From Rhodospirillales bacterium (GTDB taxonomy: Bacteria; Pseudomonadota; Alphaproteobacteria; Rhodospirillales; Defluviicoccaceae), in contig JALOTH010000028.1 of the NCBI GenBank assembly GCA_025458035.1, forward strand, positions 1 through 40,103: a DNA stretch of 40,103 nucleotides, in the 5' to 3' direction. The notes under the pieces were generated by a model. The model did not search any database, was not told where the DNA came from, and worked only from the letters and a program-made list of their open reading frames with translations. Position numbers and translations under genes: made by a program. Positions 1-8,749 of this stretch are shown here, one piece after another. The number at the start of each line of letters is the position of its first letter. The stretch's first letter is position 1.

Positions 1-434
1 GCCGAGGCGAAGCTGACACGCTGGCCGCCCTCGTCGAGGATTTCCAGTTGGCCATCGACGGTGATGGTGTACCGATACTCCGGCTCGACGGTGAACGCGC
101 CCTGGAAACCTTGTTTTTTCGGCAGCGCTTCCTCGGTCACCGGCGCATTCATCACCGAGAAGCGGCCGATCCCGCTGATGCCGGTGGCGCGCAGCCGGTC
201 ATGGGCCCACCGCTGCATCACGCTGCTCGGCGGCGAGGCGAAACGGGTTTCGACGTTGGGCGGCGTCGTTGCGTCCTGATAGACCGACACCACCTCGATG
301 GTGCGAACCTGCAGGCTGATGGGGGGCAGGTGGGCGAAGGTGACGTCGGGTGGGCGTTCCGCCACCGGCGACGCGCAGCCGCCGCCAATCGCCGCCAGAA
401 AGATCGCAAGCGTCACGTACCGTGCCATTGCCAT
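1..434 (-). CDS. Putative lipoprotein, partial (3' end outside window)
   Basis: The gene reads leftwards off the window edge, so only about 144 N-terminal residues are visible and the stop is missing. It is absent from the ORF track for that reason. The start ATG at 434 has an AAGGGG ribosome site 8 nt upstream; a second in-frame ATG follows two codons later. The protein opens with a short hydrophobic segment ending in IGGGC, a lipobox, so it is probably lipid-anchored after cleavage before Cys15. The rest is soluble, with no motif I recognise. It lies 55 bp downstream of hslO on the same strand and may be the last gene of the argD-argF-hslO unit. Function unknown. Confidence 0.75.
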   Translation of the reverse strand, partial: MAMARYVTLAIFLAAIGGGCASPVAERPPDVTFAHLPPISLQVRTIEVVSVYQDATTPPNVETRFASPPSSVMQRWAHDRLRATGISGIGRFSVMNAPVTEEALPKKQGFQGAFTVEPEYRYTITVDGQLEILDEGGQRVSFAS

Positions 435-489
435 TGGCTGCACCCCTTCAAACGCGCGGCGCCGCTGCGGGTGGGACAGCCGCCCGTGA

Positions 490-1419
490 TCAGCCGTCAC
501 CGTCGGTATCGCCGGCCAGCTCGCCGAGGGTCAATTCATATCGTGCCTTGCAGAATTCGCACACGACAACGATCAGCCCCGGTTCCGTCGTTTCCGCCAT
601 TTCCGCCAGTTCGTCCAGCGGAAAGGCGCTGAGCGTGCGTCGAACCCGTTCGGGCGAGCACCGGCAGCGGTGGCGAAGCGCCCGCTGTCGATAGACGCGA
701 ACGCCGTCCTCGTGGAACAACCGGTACAGGAGTTGCGCCGACGGCGGCGCCGGCGCCAGCAATTCCCGCGGGGTTGCGCTGCTCATCAGCAGGACGGCCC
801 GGCGCCAGTCGTCTTCCGCGAACGGGTCGGCCGCCGATGACGGCGGCAGGCGTTGCAGCATCAGCGCCGCCGCGCGGGGCGGCTCGGCGCCGCGAGTGAA
901 GTCGGTCGTGCACAGATGGAGTGCCGTATCCAACTGTTCCGACTGGCGGAAATAGGCATGGGCGCAATCGCCGAGGCTCGCCCCCTCCAACGCGGTGACA
1001 CCCTGATAACGCTCGGTCGACGGTCCCTGATCGACGGTAAAGGCCATGACGCCGGTCCCGAACAGGCGCGGCAGCGGCACCTCACCGAGGCCAAATCCGC
1101 CCAATGCGTCGCTGTCGAATCGCGCACAGGCGCGCAGCTCGCCGCCGCTGGTGACATCGGCGACGACGAGCCGGACCGGTCCCTGTCCCTGCAATTGCAG
1201 ACTGAATACGCCGTCGTATTTCAGGCTGCTGGCGAGCACGACGCTCAGCGCCACGGCCTCGGCGACGATGGTCGCGATCGGCGGCGGGTAGGCGTGCGGC
1301 CGGACGATCGCTTCGACGGCCGGACCAAGGCGCACGAGGCGCCCGCGAACGCCGACGTTCTCGATCTGAAACGGCAGGACGTGATCAGCGGCGGAACAGC
1401 TGCCGTCGGCGGCCGTCAT
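490..1419 (-). CDS. hslO: Hsp33 redox-regulated chaperone
   Basis: Cytoplasmic holdase that is switched on when its zinc-bound cysteines are oxidised and protects unfolding proteins during oxidative stress. The 309 residues match the family length. The N-terminal domain carries the typical run with VASSLKYDG and LQLQGQGPVRL. The C-terminal redox switch is intact: CRC near residue 230 and CEFC about 35 residues later, the CxC...CxxC zinc site. The ATG start gives the expected N-terminus. It lies 61 bp downstream of argF on the same strand, an order found in other alphaproteobacteria, so it is probably cotranscribed with the arginine genes. Confidence in the family is high. Confidence 0.95.
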   Translation of the reverse strand: MTAADGSCSAADHVLPFQIENVGVRGRLVRLGPAVEAIVRPHAYPPPIATIVAEAVALSVVLASSLKYDGVFSLQLQGQGPVRLVVADVTSGGELRACARFDSDALGGFGLGEVPLPRLFGTGVMAFTVDQGPSTERYQGVTALEGASLGDCAHAYFRQSEQLDTALHLCTTDFTRGAEPPRAAALMLQRLPPSSAADPFAEDDWRRAVLLMSSATPRELLAPAPPSAQLLYRLFHEDGVRVYRQRALRHRCRCSPERVRRTLSAFPLDELAEMAETTEPGLIVVVCEFCKARYELTLGELAGDTDGDG

Positions 1420-1480
1420 CGCCGGTCAGTGGCTGCGGCGGTTCGCGCCCGCGGCCCGCGAGCGCCGGCCATCTGCGCGT

Positions 1481-2401
1481 TCAACCCATGCACCACGCGA
1501 GGATACCCTTTTGTGCGTGCAGCCGGTTCTCCGCCTCGTCCCAGACCACCGACTGCGGCCCATCGATCACATCGGCGGTCACCTCCTGGCCACGGTGCGC
1601 CGGCAGGCAGTGCATGAACAAGGCATCGGCCTTGGCCCTCGCCATCAGTTTGGCGTCGACGCGATAGGGGGCGAGTTCGTTGTGGCGCTTTTCGGCTTCC
1701 TTCATGCCCATGGAAAACCACGTGTCGGTCACGACGAGGTCCGCGCCTTCGACCGCCTGCTCGGCGCGATCGGTCAGCATGAGATCGCCGCCCTCGGCGC
1801 GAACCCAGTCAAGCCAGCGAAACGGCAGCAGCGCCGGCGGGCAGGCCAGCCGTAGCCGAAAGCCGAAGCGGATCGATGCGTGAACCCACGATCGGGCGAC
1901 GTTGTTGGCGTCGCCGGTCCAGGCGACCGTCCGCCCGGCGATGCTGCCGCGATGTTCCTCGAAGGTCATCACATCGGCCATGAGTTGGCAGGGATGGGAA
2001 GTGTCGGTCAGACCGTTGATCACCGGCACCGCCGCGTGCTGGGCCAGATCCAACAGCTTCTGCGGGTCGTTGGTGCGGATCATGATGGCGTCGACGTAGC
2101 GCGACAGGACGCGGGCGGTGTCGGCCATGCTCTCTCCCCGCCCCAGTTGCGAGTCGCTATCGGTCAGCACGACGACGTGGCCACCCAGTTGCTTCATGCC
2201 GACCTCGAAAGAAACCCGCGTGCGTGTCGACGGCTTCTCGAAGATCATCGCCAGCGTCCGGCCGCGCATCAGTGTCGCTGTCTTGGGCCGCTTGCGCCCG
2301 TTGGCGCGCTCACTCTTGATGGTTCCGGCAAGGTCGAGGATGCGCCGCAGGGTCGTCAGATCGAAGCGGTCGATATCCAGGAAGTGGCGCGGTTGAGGCA
2401 T
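1481..2401 (-). CDS. argF: Ornithine carbamoyltransferase
   Basis: Joins ornithine and carbamoyl phosphate to give citrulline in cytoplasmic arginine synthesis. Motifs visible are STRTR (carbamoyl phosphate binding), HPCQ, and HCLPAHRG near the C-terminus with the catalytic Cys. The ORF track begins 12 codons earlier at 2437, inside argD. I chose the ATG at 2401 because it gives MPQPRHFL and a usual length of 306 residues, and it leaves a 5-bp gap after the argD stop. Close spacing to argD suggests one transcript. It could only be confused with aspartate carbamoyltransferase, but the motifs are those of OTCase. Confidence 0.96.
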   Translation of the reverse strand: MPQPRHFLDIDRFDLTTLRRILDLAGTIKSERANGRKRPKTATLMRGRTLAMIFEKPSTRTRVSFEVGMKQLGGHVVVLTDSDSQLGRGESMADTARVLSRYVDAIMIRTNDPQKLLDLAQHAAVPVINGLTDTSHPCQLMADVMTFEEHRGSIAGRTVAWTGDANNVARSWVHASIRFGFRLRLACPPALLPFRWLDWVRAEGGDLMLTDRAEQAVEGADLVVTDTWFSMGMKEAEKRHNELAPYRVDAKLMARAKADALFMHCLPAHRGQEVTADVIDGPQSVVWDEAENRLHAQKGILAWCMG

Positions 2402-2406
2402 GATCC

Positions 2407-3588
2407 TTAGGCAGCCTTGTTGGCAAGTTCCAGGCAACTGCGGTCAATGATCTCCAGCGCGGCATCCACTTCCGCGTCGTCGATGATCAGCGGCGGTAGC
2501 AGTCGAACAACGTTGTCGGCGGCGGGGACGCTGAGCAGGCCGTTGGCGAGCAACTGATGGACGAGGGCGGTGTTGGCAACCCGGCATTGCAGGCCCAGCA
2601 TCAGGCCGAGGCCGCGAACCTCCGCCAGCACGTCGGAACGCCGGGCGATGACACCTTCCAGGCCGTGGCGCAAGCGTTCGCCAATGGCGATGACGTGGGG
2701 CAGAAAATCGCCGGCAAGAACGACATCGAGCACGGCGTTGGCCACGGCGGTGGCCAACGGATTGCCGCCGAAGGTGGATCCGTGGCTGCCGGGGGAAAAC
2801 GCGGCGGCGACGGCATCGGTGGCAAGGCACGCGCCAATGGGGAAGCCGCCGCCCAAGCCCTTGGCAATCGCCATGATGTCGGGGGTGACGCCGGCCCATT
2901 CGTGGGCGAACAGACGCCCCGTCCGGCCCATGCCGCATTGCACCTCGTCAAAAACCAGGAGCAAGCCGTGCGCATCGGCGATCGCGCGCAGTTCGCGCAG
3001 GAACGCCGGCGGCACCGGGCGCACGCCGCCTTCGCCCTGCACCGGTTCGATCAGCACGGCCGCTGTCGTCGGACCGATCGCGGCGCGAACGGCGGCTGCA
3101 TCGCCGAGGGGCAGATGGTCGAACCCATCCACTGGCGGATCGAACCCCGCCAGATGCTTGGCGGAGCCGCCGGCGGCGATGGTGGCGAGGGTGCGGCCGT
3201 GGAAGGCGCCGTTGAAGGCGATGATCCGGTAGCGCTCCGGGTGGCCGGTCATATCGTGAAATTTGCGAACGAGTTTGATCGCGCACTCCAGTGCCTCGGC
3301 GCCGGAATTGCAGAAAAATGCGCGGTCGGCGAAGGTGTGAGCGATCAGGCGCGCCGCCAGCCGTTCCTGCTCGGGCACCCGGTACAGGTTCGAACAGTGC
3401 CATAGCCTGCGTGCCTGCGCCTCGAGCGCTGCGACGAGGTGCGGATGACAGTGGCCGAGGAGATCGACGGCCACGCCGGCCGCGAAATCGAGGTACCGCC
3501 GCCCGTTCGTTCCGTAGAGATAGGCGCCCTCGCCGCGCTCAAAGGCAACATCATGACGGTCGTACGTCGCCATCAGCGGCGAAGACAT
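2407..3588 (-). CDS. argD: Acetylornithine aminotransferase
   Basis: PLP-dependent class III aminotransferase that converts N-acetylglutamate semialdehyde to N-acetylornithine; family members often also act on succinyl-diaminopimelate. The 393 residues are of full length. Visible are the N-terminal [15 protein letters not shown], the FCNSGAEA phosphate-binding turn, [12 protein letters not shown] with the PLP-contacting Asp, and [12 protein letters not shown] with the Schiff-base Lys. A promoter-like pair with a perfect TTGACA lies 60-90 bp upstream. It heads the argD-argF-hslO block. The ABC-2 permease gene upstream is on the same strand but 119 bp away. Confidence 0.95.
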   Translation of the reverse strand: MSSPLMATYDRHDVAFERGEGAYLYGTNGRRYLDFAAGVAVDLLGHCHPHLVAALEAQARRLWHCSNLYRVPEQERLAARLIAHTFADRAFFCNSGAEALECAIKLVRKFHDMTGHPERYRIIAFNGAFHGRTLATIAAGGSAKHLAGFDPPVDGFDHLPLGDAAAVRAAIGPTTAAVLIEPVQGEGGVRPVPPAFLRELRAIADAHGLLLVFDEVQCGMGRTGRLFAHEWAGVTPDIMAIAKGLGGGFPIGACLATDAVAAAFSPGSHGSTFGGNPLATAVANAVLDVVLAGDFLPHVIAIGERLRHGLEGVIARRSDVLAEVRGLGLMLGLQCRVANTALVHQLLANGLLSVPAADNVVRLLPPLIIDDAEVDAALEIIDRSCLELANKAA

Positions 3589-3648
3589 GGCACACCCCTA
3601 AAACAAATCGGGCCGATGCCAGGCACCGGCCGCCGATCGGAAATCTCA

Positions 3649-3678
3649 AATTTATGGGCGTGAACTTGCCCCTGTCAA
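3649..3678 (-). promoter_or_regulatory. Probable sigma70 promoter of argD
   Basis: On the minus strand, TTGACA (3678-3673) is followed after 18 bp by TAAATT (3654-3649), about 60 bp before the argD start. The surrounding bases are poorer in GC than the coding sequence. No ARG box or other operator was recognised. Confidence 0.55.
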
Positions 3679-3707
3679 CGCCGCCTTTTCAGGCCCGCTG
3701 GCCAGGG

Positions 3708-4529
3708 TCAGGCCTTCAACTTGTAGCCGCGCGCGAACATTCGCCAGCACAGCCACATCAATCCCGCGTTGGTGACGGCCAGCACGATGACGCCGATGGC
3801 CGGATCGGTGTCGGACCGGCCATTACAGGCGAAACGGAAGCCATCGATCATGTAGAAGAACGGATTGACATGGGCGAGCGTCCGCAACCCTTCGGGCAGC
3901 CGCTCGATCGAGTAGAAGGTGCCGGACAGAAACGACAGCGGCGTGACGATGAAGTTGGTGACGGCGGCAATGTGATCGAACTTTTCCGCCCAGATGCCGC
4001 CGGCAATGCCGAGGAGGGCCAGCATCAGCGCGGCCGACAGTGCGAAATAGGCGAGCAGCCATGGATCATGGATGCGCAGCGCCACGAACGGCAGCATCGC
4101 CACGGCGACCGCGGCGCCGACGACCAAGCCGCGCGTCACGCCGCCCAGAGCCATCGCCGTCGTCAATTCCCCCGGCGACAGCGGCGCCATCAGCACGTCG
4201 ACGATGGTTCCCTGGATCTTGGCGATCATCAGCGACGACGACGAGTTGGCGAACGCGTTCTGCGTGATCGCCATTACGATGAGGCCGGGGGCGAGAAAGA
4301 CGAGGTACGGGACGCCGCCAATACTCTCCTTAACCGGGCCGAGTGCGAGAGCGAAAATCGCCAGGTAGAGGAGAGTCGTCACCACCGGCGCCACGACGGT
4401 CTGGTTGTAAACTTTGGCGAAGCGCAACACTTCGCGACTGTAGAGCGTCCACCATCCCACGGCGTTCCACCGTCGGTGCGGCGCGCTGGAGACGGCGGGG
4501 GGCAGGCTGCTTGCGGACATTGTCGACAC
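3708..4529 (-). CDS. ABC-2 type transporter permease
   Basis: Inner-membrane permease of the ABC-2 family (YadH/DrrB/NodJ group), which exports drugs, polysaccharides or other substrates together with a separate ATPase. The 273 residues hold about six hydrophobic segments, starting with VVAPVVTTLLYLAIFALAL near residue 45. The conserved loop FAPG-like (FLAPGLIVMAITQNAF), SSSLMIAKIQGTIVDVLMAPLSP, and FLSGTFYSIERLP are typical. A ribosome site AAAGGTG precedes the ATG at 4529. The usual ATPase gene is not adjacent on either side, so the partner must lie elsewhere. Substrate cannot be told from the sequence. Confidence 0.9.
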   Translation of the reverse strand: MSTMSASSLPPAVSSAPHRRWNAVGWWTLYSREVLRFAKVYNQTVVAPVVTTLLYLAIFALALGPVKESIGGVPYLVFLAPGLIVMAITQNAFANSSSSLMIAKIQGTIVDVLMAPLSPGELTTAMALGGVTRGLVVGAAVAVAMLPFVALRIHDPWLLAYFALSAALMLALLGIAGGIWAEKFDHIAAVTNFIVTPLSFLSGTFYSIERLPEGLRTLAHVNPFFYMIDGFRFACNGRSDTDPAIGVIVLAVTNAGLMWLCWRMFARGYKLKA

Positions 4530-4600
4530 CTTTAGGTTTTAGCGGGCTCGGTGTTGGTAGAAATTCTGCGGTGCAGCGGGCGTTCTAGCTAACGTAAGGA

Positions 4601-4629
4601 TTGTCAAACCGTAAAAAATTTCTTAGAAT
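4601..4629 (+). promoter_or_regulatory. Strong sigma70-like promoter
   Basis: TTGTCA (4601-4606) and TAGAAT (4624-4629) are separated by exactly 17 bp, in an A/T-rich stretch. Transcription would begin near 4635-4637, heading towards the terminator at 4753-4788. On the opposite strand a TTGACA overlaps the same site, but without a good -10 for the permease gene. Confidence 0.65.
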
Positions 4630-4635
4630 GTGAGA

Positions 4636-4788
4636 GAAATCGGCGGCAAAAGGCTCTTTCGGTTGTAGCCAGTCGCCGAAAAGCGTGAGCTGGATAGGGG
4701 CGCACCGAGGCTGAAATCAAGGCCCGGTTATCAAAAAGCGGAGGCGATGGAGAGCAGCGCCGCTCGGCGGCAGCTGCTTTCTTTTTTT
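4636..4788 (+). ncRNA. Candidate small RNA or attenuated leader, about 150 nt
   Basis: Bounded by the promoter at 4601-4629 and an intrinsic terminator ending in a T run. The 5' part can fold: CGGCGGC (4641-4647) pairs with GTCGCCG (4672-4678), enclosing GGCT/AGCC (4652-4655 and 4667-4670) with an 11-nt loop CTTTCGGTTGT. I did not match it to 6S RNA, SRP RNA or any riboswitch that I can recognise. It may be a free-standing regulatory RNA, or an attenuator for the dioxygenase gene that starts 50 bp beyond. Existence is inferred from the signals; function is unknown. Confidence 0.5.
4753..4788 (+). terminator. Rho-independent terminator
   Basis: AGCAGCGCCGC (4753-4763) pairs with GCGGC-a-GCTGCT (4767-4778) around a TCG loop, with one bulged A. 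The stem is 11 bp and is followed by TTCTTTTTTT. It is the clearest intrinsic terminator in the window and stands just upstream of the dioxygenase start. Confidence 0.8.
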
Positions 4789-4837
4789 GACCCGCTCACG
4801 CATTGAACGCCACCGTTGCATACGCCACCTCTCCGCT

Positions 4838-5530
4838 ATGCCGATTCATACGCCCACTGCGGCGCGGCGCCGCGAGGACAACGACGATCCACTGCGCCAG
4901 TGGCGACGCCGTGATCTGCTCGCCGCGGGCGCGCTGGCGGCCGCGCTGATGCCGTGGCGGGCGCTCGCGGCGACGCCGGGACCAGCGTTACCGCCGACCC
5001 CCGCTCAGACCGCCGGGCCGTTCTATCCGCAAACGCCGCCCGCCGACAGCGATGCCGACTTGACCCGCGCCGCGGGGCGGTCGGATACCGCCCGTGGCGT
5101 GCCAGTGGCGATTGCCGGCCGCATCCTTGACCGCTCGGCGGTGCCGGTCGCCGGCGCGCTGGTTGAAATCTGGCAGTGCGATGCGTTCGGCCGCTACCAC
5201 CATCCGCTCGACGGCGGTGGTGCCGATCCCGGTTTTCAAGGCTATGGCCGCTGCCTGTCCGCCGCCGACGGCAGCTACCAGTTTCGCACCATCAAACCCG
5301 TCGCCTATGGCCCGCGAACGCCGCACATCCACTTCCGGATCAGCGCCAGGGGCTTGCCGCCGTTGATCACGCAGATGTACATCGCCGGTGAACCCGGCAA
5401 CGACCGCGACTTCGTGCTGGCGGCGATCCGCGATCCGGCCGCCCGCGACCGCGTCATCGTGCCGCTGACGGCGGCGTCGGTGGCGGACGCCAAGCTGGCC
5501 GGCACCTTCGACATCGTCCTCGCCGGGTGA
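4838..5530 (+). CDS. Exported intradiol ring-cleavage dioxygenase-like protein
   Basis: Belongs to the protocatechuate 3,4-dioxygenase beta / intradiol family, non-haem Fe(III) enzymes that open catechol rings between the hydroxyls. The expected two-Tyr, two-His iron ligands are present in GRYHH and in YGPRTPHIHF. The N-terminus holds a twin-arginine-like signal (RRRDLLAAGALAAALMPW), so it is probably exported folded. That differs from the cytoplasmic catabolic enzymes and fits the secreted subgroup. The ORF track starts at a TTG at 4787; I prefer the ATG at 4838, since 4787 lies in the terminator T run. No aromatic-degradation genes are adjacent, so the substrate is unknown. Confidence 0.85.
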   Translation: MPIHTPTAARRREDNDDPLRQWRRRDLLAAGALAAALMPWRALAATPGPALPPTPAQTAGPFYPQTPPADSDADLTRAAGRSDTARGVPVAIAGRILDRSAVPVAGALVEIWQCDAFGRYHHPLDGGGADPGFQGYGRCLSAADGSYQFRTIKPVAYGPRTPHIHFRISARGLPPLITQMYIAGEPGNDRDFVLAAIRDPAARDRVIVPLTAASVADAKLAGTFDIVLAG

Positions 5531-5594
5531 ATCGCGCCGCCCATGGGCGTGGGCGGCGACAGCAGCGGGCGGCGGCGCCAGCCGTGCGGCGATC

Positions 5595-6635
5595 TCAGGC
5601 CGCCCGCTTCAGCACCGACGCGATTCGGCTGAGGGCGACGTCCACATCGGCCGCCGAGATATCGCGGTGGAGAACGGCGCGAACGCCATCGCCGCCGCTC
5701 GGCAACAGATAGACGCCTGCCGCAAAACACTGCTGGACAAAATCGGCCGACGAAAGCCGCTCCAATCGGAAGCGAACGATGTTGGTGGCGACCGTCGCCG
5801 CGTCGATGACGACACCGCGAACGTCCGTCAGCCCCTCGGCGAGGCGGCGCGCGTTGGCGTGATCTTCCGCCAGACGCTCGCGGTGGTAACGCAACGCGTG
5901 CAGCGCGCCGGCGGCGACGATGCCGGCCTGCCGCACGCCGCCGCCGAACAACGCCTTGAAACGGCGCGCGCGCCGCACGAACGCTTTCGAGCCGGCGAGG
6001 GCTGAGCCCATCGGCGCGCCGAGACCTTTGGAAAAGCAGACGCTGATGCTGTCGAAGGGTTTGGCGTAGGCCGCTTCGGCGACGCCGGTGGCGATGGCCG
6101 CGTTCCACAGCCGCGCCCCATCCAAGTGCACGGCCAGGTGATGACGGCGCGCCACCTCGGCGACGGCCTCGATCGCGGACAGCGGCCAGATCGTGCCGCC
6201 GCCGACGTTATGGGTGTTTTCGAGGCAGACCAGCTTTTGCGGCGGCTGCACGAGGGGCACGAACGGCAGCGGCTGGCGGATGGCCGCCGCCACGTCGGCT
6301 GCGGAAAACACGCCGCTGCGGCCGGGGAGCGCGCGCACCGTCAGACCGGAGAGCGCCGCCGGCGCGCCCCGTTCGAGCACGGCGATGTGGGCAAGCTGGT
6401 CGGCGAGGATCTCGTCCCCCGCTTCGGTATGCACCCGCAGCGCCACCTGATTCGTCATCGTGCCGCTGACCATGAACACCGCATCCTCCGTGCCGAGGAG
6501 GCTCGCGGTCATCTCCTCCAGCGCCCGCACCGTCGGATCGTCCCCGTAAACGTCGTCGCCGACCTCGGCGCTGGCCATCGCCTGCCGCATCTCGGCCGTG
6601 GGCTTCGTTACCGTATCGCTTCTGAGATCGATCAT
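5595..6635 (-). CDS. ltaE: Low-specificity L-threonine aldolase
   Basis: PLP enzyme that cleaves threonine or allo-threonine to glycine and acetaldehyde. The 346 residues match the family length. It begins IDLRSDTVTKPT, carries GDDVYGDDP, HLDGARLWNA with the PLP-binding Asp and Arg, and SVCFSKGLGAPMGS with the Schiff-base Lys. It is a single gene, divergent from the SLC13 transporter, with a well-formed promoter 60-95 bp upstream. The dioxygenase gene converges on it 64 bp away. The ATG at 6635 gives the canonical N-terminus. Confidence 0.93.
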   Translation of the reverse strand: MIDLRSDTVTKPTAEMRQAMASAEVGDDVYGDDPTVRALEEMTASLLGTEDAVFMVSGTMTNQVALRVHTEAGDEILADQLAHIAVLERGAPAALSGLTVRALPGRSGVFSAADVAAAIRQPLPFVPLVQPPQKLVCLENTHNVGGGTIWPLSAIEAVAEVARRHHLAVHLDGARLWNAAIATGVAEAAYAKPFDSISVCFSKGLGAPMGSALAGSKAFVRRARRFKALFGGGVRQAGIVAAGALHALRYHRERLAEDHANARRLAEGLTDVRGVVIDAATVATNIVRFRLERLSSADFVQQCFAAGVYLLPSGGDGVRAVLHRDISAADVDVALSRIASVLKRAA

Positions 6636-6702
6636 GGCAGGGGGTTCCGTAGCCGGGCAGCGCCCACCGGCAGGACGCTGAACCCTGTGGGGACGTGCGC
6701 GG

Positions 6703-6731
6703 ATAGTAGGTGTTTTTTCCTAAAATTGCAA
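6703..6731 (-). promoter_or_regulatory. Probable sigma70 promoter of ltaE
   Basis: On the minus strand TTGCAA (6731-6726), a 17-bp spacer and TACTAT (6708-6703). It predicts a 5' leader of about 60 nt before the ltaE ATG. The stretch is AT-rich relative to both flanks. Confidence 0.6.
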
Positions 6732-6787
6732 GCGGCTCCACCGGAGAGGGTTCGTTCGCCGGAGCGCGCTAAGGGTTTACCAACGGG

Positions 6788-8671
6788 ATGCGCGTCCGCT
6801 ACGCTGCGCGGCGCAGCGCGATCAAGGCCATTGAAGAGCATTCGTCGGGAGCCGTTCACTCAAGCGCGAGTTCCGCATTGACCTGGGAAACCCTGCAGAT
6901 CGTCATCGTTCTCGTTCTGGTGGCGGTCGTTTTTTTTGGCATGATCAAGGAGTACGTCACGCCGGATGTGCTGGCGATGGCGGCGGTGTCGTTGCTGCTC
7001 GTCTGCGGCATCCTGTCGACCCGGGATGTGCTGCAGGTTTTCAGCAACAGTGCGCCGATCGCCGTCGGCTGTCTGTTCGTGCTGTCCGCCGCGCTGGAAC
7101 GAACCGGCGTGATCGCTCGGATGGGGCAGGCGATCACCCGGGTGTCCTGGAAGTCACCGGCGCGTGCGTTTGTGGCGATGATGATCTCGGTCGCCGTCGT
7201 CTCGGCGTTCGTCAACAACACGCCCATCGTCGTCATCTTCACGCCGGTGGCCATCCAGCTTGCGCATTCGCTGTCGATCGCTCCGTCACGCTTGCTGATG
7301 CCGCTGTCGTTCGCGGCGATTTTGGGCGGCACCTGCACCCTGATTGGCACATCGACCAACATCATCGCCGATGGCGTCGCCCAGAAGCATGGTGTCGCGC
7401 CCATCGGCCTGTTCGAGATCACGATCCCCGGGGCGATCATGGCGCTCGCCGGCATCGCCTACATGAGCCTGATCGGCCGCCACCTGCTGCCTGATCGGCA
7501 GACGCTGTCGGAAACGCTGATCGACCTGCCGCAGCGCAAATTTCTCACCGAAGTTCTGGTGCCGCAGGGCTCCCCGTTGATTGGCAAGACGCCAACCGAG
7601 GCGGGGCTGACCCGCAAGCGCGGCTTCCATGTCATCGATATCATCCGCGGCGAGGGAACCTTTGACCCAGAGCACGGCGAACCGAAGCTGCGAGCGGGGG
7701 ATCGCATCGTCATTCGCACCAGCGCGGCGGAGTTCATGGGGTTGCGCAACGGCGGCGACGTGACCTTCAACAGTCAACAGCCACACGATCTTGAGCCGAT
7801 CGCCACCCGCGGCGTGCGCATGATGGAGGGCATCGTTGGGCCGAGCTCAACCTTCGTGGGTCAAAGGGTGCGCGACCTGAACCTGCGGCAGTTGTATGAC
7901 ACGCACATCCTCGCCATCCATCGGCAAAACGAGAACCTCTACCGCGACTTCACCGAATTGCGCCTGCAGTTTGGCGACACGCTGTTGCTCGAAGGGCCGC
8001 AGGACGGGCTGAAGCGCCTGTTCGAGCGGCAGGAACTGATCAACCTGACGGAAGTCACGCACCGGCCGTTCCGCGATGAAAAGGCCTGGATCGCCATTGC
8101 CGCCGTCGTCCTGGTGATCGTGCTGTCCGCCTTCAATGCGCTGCCGATTGCGGCGACGGCGCTGATCGCTGCCACGACCGTGATTGCGCTCGGCTGTCTC
8201 GACGCCGAGGAAGCGTATCGCGCCATTCACTGGCCGATCCTGATCTTGATCTTCGGCATGCTGGCGATCGGCACGGCGATGGAAACGACGGGCGCGGCGA
8301 ATCTCATCGTGCAGGGGGTCGTTGCCGTGATCGGTCATTGGGGCCCCGTCTACGTGCTATCGGCGATCTATTTCGTCACTTCGGCCCTCAATGCGTTTAT
8401 CAGCAACAACGCCGCCGCCATCCTGTTCACGCCAATCGCCATCGGCCTCGCCGAACAACTGGGGTGCGATCCGCGCCCGTTCGTCATCGCCATCATGTTC
8501 GCGTCCAGTGCCGATTTCTGTACGCCGGTCGGCTATCAGACCAATACCTTTGTCTTTGCCGCCGGGGGCTATAAGTTTCTCGACTTCACCAAGGTCGGAC
8601 TGCCGCTCAATATTCTGGTCTGGCTGATGGCGAGCGTCCTCATCCCGATCTTCTGGCCGCTGTACGGCTGA
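6788..8671 (+). CDS. SLC13-family transporter with two TrkA-C domains
   Basis: Inner-membrane secondary transporter of the DASS/ArsB-NhaD superfamily, often annotated as a sodium-coupled sulfate or dicarboxylate permease. Hydrophobic segments occupy about residues 35-240 and 440-627. Between them are two RCK_C/TrkA-C regulatory domains, about 250-325 and 340-425. Family signatures include SAFVNNTPIVVIF and GGTCTLIGTSTNII, and the second half repeats them as SALNAFISNNAAAILF and TPVGYQTNTFVF. The listed ATG adds about 30 polar residues; an in-frame TTG at 6878 is a plausible alternative start right before the first membrane segment. Substrate not determinable. Confidence 0.88.
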   Translation: MRVRYAARRSAIKAIEEHSSGAVHSSASSALTWETLQIVIVLVLVAVVFFGMIKEYVTPDVLAMAAVSLLLVCGILSTRDVLQVFSNSAPIAVGCLFVLSAALERTGVIARMGQAITRVSWKSPARAFVAMMISVAVVSAFVNNTPIVVIFTPVAIQLAHSLSIAPSRLLMPLSFAAILGGTCTLIGTSTNIIADGVAQKHGVAPIGLFEITIPGAIMALAGIAYMSLIGRHLLPDRQTLSETLIDLPQRKFLTEVLVPQGSPLIGKTPTEAGLTRKRGFHVIDIIRGEGTFDPEHGEPKLRAGDRIVIRTSAAEFMGLRNGGDVTFNSQQPHDLEPIATRGVRMMEGIVGPSSTFVGQRVRDLNLRQLYDTHILAIHRQNENLYRDFTELRLQFGDTLLLEGPQDGLKRLFERQELINLTEVTHRPFRDEKAWIAIAAVVLVIVLSAFNALPIAATALIAATTVIALGCLDAEEAYRAIHWPILILIFGMLAIGTAMETTGAANLIVQGVVAVIGHWGPVYVLSAIYFVTSALNAFISNNAAAILFTPIAIGLAEQLGCDPRPFVIAIMFASSADFCTPVGYQTNTFVFAAGGYKFLDFTKVGLPLNILVWLMASVLIPIFWPLYG

Positions 8672-8749
8672 CCGCCGGCCGCCCTCGACGGCGCCACGCT
8701 TGCCCCGGCCTCGGCGTCGCGACATGTTATCGCGTATGCAGATCCAGCG

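Larger units (their letters stand above)
4530..4837. other. Gene-free gap with promoter, stem-loop and terminator
   Basis: About 308 bp between the divergent permease and dioxygenase genes. It is visibly AT-richer near 4590-4660 than its surroundings. It contains a plus-strand promoter, a stem-loop and a strong terminator, listed separately. No convincing protein-coding ORF was seen. Confidence 0.7.

Noticed and set aside
4636-4788. Known riboswitch, 6S RNA or SRP RNA
   Set aside because: None of the conserved sequence blocks I know for these families could be found; kept only as an unnamed RNA candidate.
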